Shown piece after piece: positions 36,339 to 46,058 of a DNA stretch of 64,000 nt. Position 1 is the first letter of the stretch. Every line of letters starts with the position of its first letter. The notes beneath the pieces were generated by a model that saw only the letters and a list, made by a program, of their open reading frames with translations, had not been told where the DNA came from and did no database searches. The stretch is from Boswellia sacra (lineage: Eukaryota > Streptophyta > Magnoliopsida > Sapindales > Burseraceae). The stretch is taken from positions 2,108,001 to 2,172,000 of the forward strand of contig SNVD02006942.1 of assembly GCA_013180625.2 (NCBI GenBank). The letters are read 5' to 3'. Position numbers and translations under genes: made by a program.

Positions 36339-38314
36339 ATGAAGGCAATGGATCCGTTTAAGTTGGACATTGACGAGCTTATAGACGAGTTTGCTGAGGT
36401 GCTTTTGTTTTAGTTAATTTTACCTATTTTCTTCTCTTTTGTTTATATATATTTTGTCTTTAGAAAAAGGGATTATAATTCGATTTGGAGTTTCGGTAAC
36501 TTAACAGGCTGAATTCACAACTTTGGCCGATATGAAGAAGGTATGGCTGTCCAGAAAATTCTCCTACATTTTTGAAGCTAGCCCTTCTACGAGCTTGTCC
36601 TTCTTTATGCAATCGCTGTACGCCCATACAATTCGTAAGCTTTGGAATGTTTGATTTGATTTTTGTTGATCTTGTGCATGTTAAAATATGAGTGTAATTA
36701 TTTATTATTATTATTATTATTTAAATATTTTGAAGTTGAAGTTCCTGTTTCACATTACTTTTATTTTCTGTCTCTGCTAAGCTCAAATCATATACTTGTA
36801 TGCAGGTCACATGGTTAGTATTGATTCTTTGTCACGCAGATTAGGTGGACTCTATTGCCTATATTGCCTCTATGAGACTCAACCATTTAAACCCTCTTTC
36901 AAGATCTATATCTCTCTGGGTATGTTTCTTGGTAACACTTGATTTTCGAGTTGTTTTGATGATTTTGTAGTACAATTGGACAATATTGCCTTATTAACTT
37001 CAATTTTTGGGTATCTTTTTAAAATTTTCTTCTATTCTTCTGGTCTGGATTACTTATAGTTATAAACCTTATCAAACAGGAGAGCTCAAGAAACTTAAAG
37101 ACGTTGTAGTTGAGGCAAAAGGAAAGGGTATAAGTGTTGTACCTGCTTTGGTTAAAAGGATGCTAGAAAAGGACATATTTCTTTTTGGATTTGTGGACCT
37201 AAATGAAAGCTCCATCTCCGAGACAGTGAAACAACTCATAGACTTGCAGAATGCCCGTATGAAATTTGCATATGAGAAGTATGTTGTTAACATAATAATT
37301 TTGTTATATTCTTGCTTTTGTATTTTTGAAATAACTGCTCTATATCAGTTCCTTATTGTTTTTCTGCTTTACTTTTGACTATCAGATTATTTGCTAGCAC
37401 TCGAATTGAGCACTTTCTCCACATGGACTTAGTAAGTTAATTAATTCCTTATGATATAGGAATTTTAGGTGAAAACATTTTGTATGCAGTGACATTAAGC
37501 AATGTCTGATACTGTTTGTATTACTGCTTAAACCAGGGCATGGAGGTGGATCTGGATGTGCTCAAGAAGATGTCAACAGAGTATGCAGAGGCCAAGAAAC
37601 AAGCCGTTGAAGGTACATTTTTTTGTTTTTCATGTTTTTGTTAGCAGTTACTAATGTATAAACAAAGAATGGTGCAATGCTTGCAAGTAATTTTCAATAA
37701 ACAATCACTCTTCAAGCTGCTGATGGGTTGAAGACTCTTGGATTAGATCCAAATAAGTGCAGGGCACTTGCCATATATGCTTGCCAATAATTTTTTATGA
37801 CTGCACATGGATGTAATTTAGTGTATGTAAAAATATAAACCATGTAAGAAGTAATCAAGAGAAATCAATTTTTATAATCAATCAGTCTTTCCTTACCACA
37901 ATGTGAAGGTCTGCCTTAAATTTTTAAGTAGCCACTCTCATGCTCTAACTACTGCACTCACAAGTCACTCCCACACCTACTGTATGCTCTTCTGACTATG
38001 GTTTTCACTTCAACAATCATTTATCATTTAGTAATTCCATTCTGTGTTTCAAATTATTTCTTGTTAAAGAGGCCAGCGAGGTGGTGGATGTCCAAAACAT
38101 AAAGCATGTGTCGAATGATAAAGAATTGTTTGGAGATGTAGTGGAGAAGATAACTGAGAACTGGAATGGCCAAAGAAAAGTGTTTTATCAACAAACTAGC
38201 TTGAACCAGCATCACCCCGAAGAAGAACCTCAACAGCTGCAATTGCAGGATGCACAGCAAGGAGGTGACGAGGACTTTGGAAGAGAACTGGAAGAGATAC
38301 TGTTTCAAACTTAA
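36339..38314 (+). CDS. snRNA-activating protein complex subunit 1-like (SNAP43)
   Basis: SNAPc binds the upstream element of U-snRNA promoters and recruits RNA polymerase II or III; this is the SNAP43-type subunit. Exons: 36339-36398, 36508-36634, 36806-36919, 37080-37278, 37386-37431, 37537-37612, 38070-38314, all GT-AG with the frame kept. Total 867 nt, 288 aa. The family signature runs PFKLDIDELIDEFAE, then VWLSRKFSYIFEA and FMQSLYAHTIRHM, then LGGLYCLYCLYETQPFKP, which matches remembered plant SNAP43 proteins. The C-terminal part is acidic and Gln-rich (EEEPQQLQLQDAQQGG), ending ELEEILFQT. An in-frame ATG three codons later (36348) is an equally good start. The gene is bracketed by the two copies of the segmental duplication. 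Confidence 0.9.
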
Positions 38315-38999
38315 CAGTGCGAGAACAATCAACAGGAATCTAACATGTGGGGTACATACTAAGGGATAGTCCAGCAAAGTGGTCAAATACTGCTGGTATC
38401 CCTGCACTTGCAAGCCTTAAACATGTCATCCTAACCTGTGCAGGATTTGCACAAGTGAATTTTTCCTTATCAATGTTTTATAGGATTGATTGAATTTTCT
38501 CTTTGTACAGTTTTGTGTTCTCGTAGGCTGGTCCTGTTTCGGTGGACTGCTTGTCCCTTTGTATAGCTTTTGTCTCTAATACAATTTTATAGTTTCTTGA
38601 AACAATAAAATCCTTATTAATGTTATACGATGCTTAGGGGGCAACAAGAAGGAATACCTTGGTGATTGGAAAGAGTACACAGTTTATTCCGGTGCTTATA
38701 TGGGAATGCCATACATTTTAGCAATTATTTCTAGGAATGCTTATACTGGAGCGGTTAAGTAAATGCTGCCAACACAGGGATTCAAGGGCAAAAGGTATCT
38801 TATGTAGTTTTAATGTCCATGGAGAGATGAAAACGTGTAATGTCGTCTGCAATTTGGTAACATTCTGATGGATGAATTGGTTTATTGCATTAAATTGATT
38901 TTCAATGAGCTTAAACTCTTCATAGTTGAAGACTATCATTTATACTAATATCTTTTGTTTTTATATGACTTCACAGCAAAAAATTTAATGGATGACAAA
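38315..38999. other. SNAPC1 3' region
   Basis: Downstream sequence with AATAAA at 38603-38608, a good polyadenylation signal about 290 bases after the stop. Nothing else supportable before the duplicated segment begins. Confidence 0.5.
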
Positions 39000-40250
39000 T
39001 TGATCTTTTGTTAATTTTGAGGGTAACTATAGGCTGCCGCTTGCTGCGTTTCAAATTTGTCAATATTTACCAAATCTCTTGTTTATTACTATTATTTTTT
39101 AAATATCCCGGAAACATGACATTAATCATTCGAAGAAGCTAGGCAGCAGAATTTGAGAAACAGGCACTACAATTGAGCATGTCTATCCGAAGCTTCATAT
39201 GCAGGAAAACAAAGCTTTTTACTATGTATGCTTTGCAACCTTACCTGGTCCCCTACCGCCCACAAGATAAGAAAAGAGAAAAATAGGTTAAAGAAAGCAA
39301 CTTGCTTTGCTTTCATTATCTGATCTATAGTATATTAAGGGCAAATAATAGAGTACTTGTCCCATTAAATTACTGGAACATGCACTAGCCCTTGGATTAG
39401 GTCTAAGATGCAAGGACTGCTATAAAGCATTAAAAAAATATATATATACATGTCACTGAAGGGGACAAGGCATCTTATGTTTGTCTTGTTCAGCTTCTTC
39501 TCAAGGCGTTTTGAGTGGCAGATTACAAGCCGTAGACAAAACTTGATGATGCTAATTACTGAATCCTGAATTTAGGATTCATGCCTGCAACAGAGATTTT
39601 TAAATTCAGAGCTGCTATTAATGTCTTCTGGAGTTCCATATACAAGCATATTATATTAAGGTGGAAAAACATTCACCCCTCATTCTGGCTATTGTACCCA
39701 CATTATGCTTGCTGAGTCAAACATACAGCTATTCATCAGCAACTCGCTTGGCTGCTCCCTAGTGGGATTTTAGTAGCCTGCACAATTCAGTTGGAAGTGA
39801 CATTATGTCCTTACAAACTGGGCGGTTGTATGCATATGCATGGAGTAAAAGTAGGAACTCGACATTTGAGGAGAAAACAACATAGAGAAAAAAGTGCAGT
39901 TCTGCATCAGTGTAAGCATAAAATTAAAATGCTTATGGACTGTAATAGATACAAAATTAAAGAGATTCATTTGTTAAGTGGCATCCAATGAAATAAATTC
40001 TTCAACATTTTTTTTTAACTTTCCAATGCAGTAAATAATTGTATAAATTCATGAAGCATATAGAAAAAATCTTTGAACCAAATTGTATGGAGAGAAACCA
40101 GCGTGCATGAGAGAGAATCTGGCAGCTTCAACTTTTTTACATGACAGAGAATAAACGGTGATTAAATATTTTCCATTAAATCAGAAGATGCTTAATAAAC
40201 ATAAATTACATGTTGACTACCATTACATGACATAGACTGTCCAACTGTCT
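39000..40250. repeat. Segmental duplication, copy B
   Basis: Direct-orientation partner of 33740-35085, with many substitutions and indels, so it is old. It lacks the 46-bp internal tandem duplication of copy A and carries extra bases around 39470-39515. Its minus-strand version of the coding-like piece is shifted by a 4-base insertion (in the stretch after TTTGACTCAGCA), so no protein can be read through. Confidence 0.85.
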
Positions 40251-41198
40251 ACTCAAAATACATTACAACATTCAAAGCAATGGTGAATCCTTCCTACAAT
40301 CTTTCCGGCACTAAAGTTTTGTTTACATCATTAGGAATTTCGACGGAGAAGCCACTGTATTCTAGAACATTAATGGATCATACTGCAATTTACTGCAAAC
40401 GATCATAACTCTAAACCAATTAGCCAATGAGTTCTTCTCCATCCATGGTAATATTGCTCTGAGATCTAAATTGGTTGTTAGTCTCATTAATCCCTAGTTG
40501 AGAAATGATATCATGTATGCACTCACAAGTTCTCCACATACTTGAAATGCCTAAACATCCAAGAAAATTCAAATATATCAACTTGAATGAACATAGCTTT
40601 GCAAGAGAATAGCATATGAATTAAGTACCATGTCCTTGTACCTGTATGATAGAGAAAAGGATAGCTCTGGCCCTCTCCATAATAAAGCCTGCAAAGACGT
40701 CATGATCATCAAACTCCATAGCAATCTACTGGTTGCATTGACTTAAACGCAGCCAATGGGAAGTTACAAAACTTCAAAACTATGTTTACCTGCAAGAAGA
40801 ATTTGAATTATATAATAGAGCAAATCAAACAGCCTGGAAGACATGAGAAGTCCCTTTAGCTAATACAGAGATTTCTCATCATAGAAATTTACATACACTT
40901 ATAAGAATCTCATGAACCAACCAACTGTCGCACATGTGTATTTAAGGTGTTTACATGAAATCAACATTTGACAAAAAGAAGAGGGAAAAAAGAAACTATG
41001 AAAACAGATTTATTGTTAAGTTGCTGGAATTTTATGTAATAGCTTCCAAAACTAGCAATACCTATCGTTTTGAGCATGCGTATGATCCTAGATTTCCAGA
41101 CCCCATCAAAGAGATCAGTAAAAGTTCTGATTCACACCCCAAAAAAAAAAAAGGACCATGTAATTTTTGAACTAGAAAAATTCTATTCATTTTTACCT
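40251..41198. other. PPR gene 3' region and intergenic DNA
   Basis: About 950 bases downstream of the PPR stop. AT-rich, with an A-run at 41141-41152. No other gene or RNA can be supported. Confidence 0.4.
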
Positions 41199-42434
41199 TT
41201 AGTAGTTTCTGCCATTTGAATTTCCAAAGTCATCTTCAAGCACATCTAGAAGTTTTGTGTAAGTAAGCTTATCCATGAGGTTCTTGTCTTGCAACTCCTT
41301 CAGCAATTTCATGGCTTCTCCATCCCTTCCTCGTCTGCACAACTCATCCACAACTGTTCTGTATGTAATGAAATCAACTGATCTCCTGTTTTTGATCATC
41401 TCCCATAGATAACTTATTGCCTCCTCAATCTCCCAGTTAAGAGCCAATGCATTTACAAGCGAGTTATATGATCTACCACTTGGAAGGAACCCCTTTTCCT
41501 CCATTTCATCACACAACTCCCTAGCATTCCTTGTTCTACCTTGGGCACATAACCCATGTATCAAATAGTCATAGGAAAAGGAGTTGGGCAGACAGTTATA
41601 GACAACACCCATCTGATGGAATATTCTGAGGGCGTCATTAACATGATTGGAAAGCACATACCCTTTTATCATAGAATTCAATGAGAAAATATCAGGTTCA
41701 ATCCCATCATTGATCATTTGCTTGAACAAACACCTGATAGTTTCCATATACATGTGATTTATATAAGAATTCTTTCCTCTACTCAAAAATGCCGTGAAGA
41801 GAATATTGTAAGTCCTTATCGAAGGCTTACATTCCAAGTTCCTGCTATTCTTCATATGCTTAAATATATTCACAGCTCTAGTCAACTTCCTCGCTTCAGT
41901 GAAAAAATATATTATTGTATTATAAAGAGCCTCAGAACCAACATGACGAACAGCAAGTACCTGGTTAACCACATCATCCATTTCTTGGTACATTTTTGCA
42001 GCACCAAGCTTCTTTATTGTGATATGATAAGTTAATACGTCATGCCTAAACCTAGGCTGCTGTGACGCCCAATTGAATAGCTCCAAACACACTAAAGGAT
42101 CCTCTTGAAGAGTTATAACATTGCACAGTTCTTCATTGGAGAATCTTGGTGGGAGTTGAGAGACTGCCCATCGAAACTGTCCTTCATCAAGAGTAGGCTT
42201 CCTGTTAGCTTTTGATCTTTTATTAATCCTTCTTCTCAAGGATCTGGATGGGCCTCTAGTTGAGAAAAAATTACAGAAACTTGCATTTGAAGAAGTTTTG
42301 AAATGCGTGTCAACCTGGTTCTGGCTTAAAAATTTTAAAGGTTTCAAATAACAAGCTATGAAGCTAAACTGTTTGTTAAAGTTCCTGTTAGAGTAAACAT
42401 GCCTCAAGTATTCTCGACCAACAGTAATCATCAT
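41199..42434 (-). CDS. P-class pentatricopeptide repeat protein, probably mitochondrial
   Basis: Single-exon gene, 411 aa, as is usual for PPR proteins. The N-terminal 65 or so residues are rich in Arg, Ser and Asn with few acids (MMITVGREYLRHVYSNRNFN), suggesting a mitochondrial presequence. A basic stretch SLRRRINKRSKANRK follows. PPR motifs begin near residue 150 and include EALYNTIIYFF, SIRTYNILFTAFL, PDIFSLNSMIKGYV, NSFSYDYLIHGLC, GRSYNSLVNALA, FITYRTVVDELC and KLTYTKLLDVL. This is about seven repeats with no E or DYW editing domain, so it is P-class, likely acting in organelle RNA stability, splicing or translation. The first ATG downstream of the preceding stop is taken; a second ATG follows directly. 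I cannot name the target or the exact orthologue. Confidence 0.92.
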   Translation of the reverse strand: MMITVGREYLRHVYSNRNFNKQFSFIACYLKPLKFLSQNQVDTHFKTSSNASFCNFFSTRGPSRSLRRRINKRSKANRKPTLDEGQFRWAVSQLPPRFSNEELCNVITLQEDPLVCLELFNWASQQPRFRHDVLTYHITIKKLGAAKMYQEMDDVVNQVLAVRHVGSEALYNTIIYFFTEARKLTRAVNIFKHMKNSRNLECKPSIRTYNILFTAFLSRGKNSYINHMYMETIRCLFKQMINDGIEPDIFSLNSMIKGYVLSNHVNDALRIFHQMGVVYNCLPNSFSYDYLIHGLCAQGRTRNARELCDEMEEKGFLPSGRSYNSLVNALALNWEIEEAISYLWEMIKNRRSVDFITYRTVVDELCRRGRDGEAMKLLKELQDKNLMDKLTYTKLLDVLEDDFGNSNGRNY

Positions 42435-42822
42435 GTAATCAAGACAGCACAAAGAATGAACAACAATTCCAATTTTCTAGCTTCCTTTAAGCTCTTGTCT
42501 TGCTTTCAAACGTAATGAAACAACATCTAAAACGATGATAAAAGTGATATACAATTCCCAGTCCATTGAGAAACTATCAAAACATGATTTTGTTTTTAAT
42601 ACAAAAATGTTTCTAATTGAATTGAATAAGACAAGTTACAGCATCAAACCTTTGGAAGCAAAAAGAGCAAAAAAGATGCGCTAGCTATACAGCGTTGCTT
42701 TGCCATGATTGAAAATGAATCAAATACGAATTCAGAAATCAAATCATCAAACGGAAACCAGGGGCATTAAAGTAAATTCAACATCGTTTATATCAAGGTT
42801 TCAATTGTAGCCCTAGATGGCT

Positions 42823-42844
42823 CACGTGACTCTCCGCTATATAA
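42823..42844 (+). promoter_or_regulatory. Promoter of right eEF1A: G-box and TATA box
   Basis: CACGTG (G-box) lies at 42823-42828 and TATATAA at 42838-42844. A pyrimidine-rich leader (CTGTCTCTATACACGCTCTGCTCTCTG) follows. The first leader exon ends at 42926 with a GTGAGC donor, and the leader intron runs 42927-43302. The PPR gene starts on the other strand about 400 bases upstream of this TATA, so the interval probably serves both genes. Confidence 0.75.
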
Positions 42845-43322
42845 CGCAAGCAAACCTTCCCTGTCTCTATACACGCTCTGCTCTCTGTACTTGCTGACTG
42901 CGGCTAGGTTTCAGCTTGCTCTCAAGGTGAGCGTTACCTTTCTACTCTTTAGCTTCTGTTGATGTCTGTTTGCTTGATTATTATATGTCTTCGAGAGTTT
43001 ATATATTGTTGCTCAGTATCTGTTTGTTTCCCTGGAATATTTGTCAGTTTCCTGGAAAATTTGCTATTGCTAAGCGTGTAGTATGCGTACGGTACTAATA
43101 TTGGATTCAGAATCTTTTTGGAGTGCAAAATTATTTTTGATGATCTAAGCATCCAATCTTTGAAAATAAAATTTAAGCGGATTCCTTTTTTTCTTGAATT
43201 TGTTGGATGGTTTCACTTTTCAGTAACCTATAGCATTGACCATGATAAGTTAATGGATTGTTCTGATGATTTTTTGTTTGTTTATTGATTTTTAATCTTC
43301 AGAGTTCCAAGTTAGTAGTGCC

Positions 43323-44758
43323 ATGGGTAAGGAGAAGGTTCACATAAACATTGTGGTCATTGGCCACGTCGACTCTGGGAAGTCGACCACTACCGGTCAC
43401 TTGATCTACAAGCTTGGTGGTATTGACAAGCGTGTGATCGAGAGGTTCGAGAAGGAAGCTGCTGAGATGAACAAGAGGTCATTCAAGTATGCTTGGGTGC
43501 TTGACAAGCTCAAGGCCGAGCGTGAGCGTGGTATTACTATTGACATTGCATTGTGGAAGTTTGAGACCACCAAGTACTACTGCACTGTTATTGATGCTCC
43601 TGGACATCGTGACTTTATCAAGAACATGATCACTGGTACCTCGCAGGCTGACTGTGCTGTCCTCATTATTGACTCCACCACTGGTGGTTTTGAAGCTGGT
43701 ATTTCCAAGGATGGTCAGACCCGTGAGCATGCCTTGCTGGCTTTTACTCTTGGTGTCAAACAGATGATTTGCTGTTGTAACAAGGTCAGTTTTATATGAG
43801 TTTTAATCACTTTGCTCTTCAAATCTTGATCTGGGAGTGGAACTAACTTTGATTTTGTGAACATGCGTTTCTCTAGATGGATGCTACAACCCCCAAGTAC
43901 TCTAAGGCAAGGTATGATGAAATCGTGAAGGAAGTGTCATCCTACCTGAAGAAGGTTGGGTACAACCCTGATAAGATCCCATTTGTGCCCATCTCTGGTT
44001 TTGAGGGTGACAACATGATTGAGAGGTCCACCAACCTCGACTGGTACAAGGGTCCAACCCTCCTTGAGGCTCTTGACCAGATCCAGGAGCCCAAGAGGCC
44101 ATCAGACAAACCCCTGCGTCTCCCACTCCAGGATGTCTACAAGATTGGTGGCATTGGAACTGTTCCAGTGGGTCGTGTTGAGACTGGTATCTTGAAGCCT
44201 GGTATGGTTGTGACATTTGGCCCCTCTGGACTGACTACTGAAGTCAAGTCTGTTGAGATGCACCACGAAGCTCTCCAGGAGGCTCTTCCGGGTGACAATG
44301 TCGGTTTCAACGTGAAGAATGTTGCTGTTAAGGATCTCAAGCGTGGATTTGTTGCATCCAACTCCAAAGATGATCCCGCCAAGGAGGCTGCTAACTTCAC
44401 CTCTCAGGTCATCATCATGAACCACCCCGGGCAGATTGGAAATGGTTATGCCCCTGTCCTGGACTGTCACACTTCGCACATTGCTGTCAAGTTTGCCGAG
44501 ATCTTGACCAAGATTGACAGGCGATCTGGCAAGGAGCTTGAGAAGGAGCCCAAATTCTTGAAGAACGGTGATGCTGGATTTGTAAAGATGATTCCCACCA
44601 AACCCATGGTTGTCGAGACTTTCTCTGAGTACCCACCTCTTGGTCGTTTTGCCGTTAGGGACATGCGTCAGACTGTGGCTGTTGGTGTCATCAAGAACGT
44701 GGAGAAGAAGGATCCAACTGGCGCCAAGGTCACCAAATCTGCAGCTAAGAAGAAGTGA
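43323..44758 (+). CDS. EEF1A: Elongation factor 1-alpha (right copy)
   Basis: Same role as the left copy. Two coding exons, 43323-43784 and 43877-44758, give 447 aa. The first 154 residues are identical to the left copy. Differences seen later are S/N in AANFTSQ, S/A in KFAEILT, S/N in VIKNVEK, and the tail AAKKK in place of AAKKGGK. The 92-nt intron again splits NKMD and differs from the left intron at only about four positions, while the leader introns (376 nt here, 630 nt left) show no similarity that I can see. The 3' sequence also differs apart from short stretches. Confidence 0.98.
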
Positions 44759-46058
44759 GATGTTTTGGAGTTCTGCCGGAGTTAGGAATTATTTTGGTAG
44801 TTGTATTATGTTTGATGTCATTTTGAAACCTTTTTTAATATTTTTAATTTTTGTGTACAATTTAAATACTTCCATTACATTTCCATGAGCATTGTGCGGC
44901 CAGATATTAACTGGATGCTCAATTGGAGGTGATGGAAGTCCGGAATTTTCTCTTACTGAATTTGGTTTTATGAGAATGAGATGAGGTGTGGAGTTGATGA
45001 ACCTGTACTCAAATTTACGCTTTTAACGTAGTAGTTGAAGCAGAAATTTGAATCCTTGTTAAAGTCTTTCTATCAAAGTCAGGAAGTTCCATATTTTTTA
45101 CAGTAAATAGAGCCGACAAAGTTCTATTAGCTTCTTTCAATTGCTTTTAATGCTTAGTTAACTCGTTCCCATGAAGGTTCAGTTCTGGGGATGATATGTG
45201 CTTGAGAATTCTTGGAGGTAGTGGCTTTGGCAACATAAACCATAGTTCGTGGTCATGAAACCTGCTACTACCGAAACTCGAAAAATATCGCCCCGCATAT
45301 ATAGTTATCAAAGATTACGATGTTTGCACGTTATAATTAACGTTTCCCAATGGTTTTTTCATCTCAGGCTATCACCATTTGGCCGAGGTTACAGCATTAG
45401 GAGGAGCCGGACAGGTTTGATACTCTTGAGGATGAACACAATAAATAGTACATGATTTCTGACATCAGAAATGTCGATGGATGCGTCAAATCCTCAGAAT
45501 AAGATTACAACCACTGCCACACTACACTTGCAAATGACAAAAATATCACCAATTAAATGGATGCTCAATTCACTATAATCAGAATTTTCAACCATCACAA
45601 GTTACCAAGTAATGAGAAATCCAACACCAAAATTCCTTGCAAGGATATGTGACTACAGGAATATAAATTGTCCTTGCTACGAGATCAATTCTGTCCATGT
45701 TGGTAAGTTGGGTATCCACTGCTCATCACAATGTGTGAACAAAAAAATCTTTTGATAAGATGGGCTATAACCACGAGTTTATGACCTAGCTAAGATGTGG
45801 AAAATTGAAACCATATGCTTCTACTGCAAAGGGCTGACTGTCCGTACTGGTTTCACAAGGAAGTAACGCAACTAAAACATCTTATAGTCAAACAACAGGT
45901 AACCGAAATGCTTTTGGGCTGTAGAAATCAAATTTCTTGAGTAATTTGTCAGCAATGCTTAGGATAATATGGCAATCTAAAACAAAAATTAGTTTCTGAT
46001 TTTCCTCAGAGTGGTTTCCACGCCTAAACCTTCAAAGAGATTTCTACCTTACAAATCA
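44759..46058. other. 3' regions of eEF1A (plus) and PDIL5-1 (minus), converging
   Basis: The two genes end tail to tail about 1.3 kb apart. The sequence fits untranslated regions and short spacer. No further gene is supported. Confidence 0.5.

Noticed and set aside
42435..42452. Longer PPR start and longer EXO5 start (58899) from non-ATG codons
   Set aside because: Both would begin at TTG; the first in-frame ATG is preferred for nuclear plant genes.
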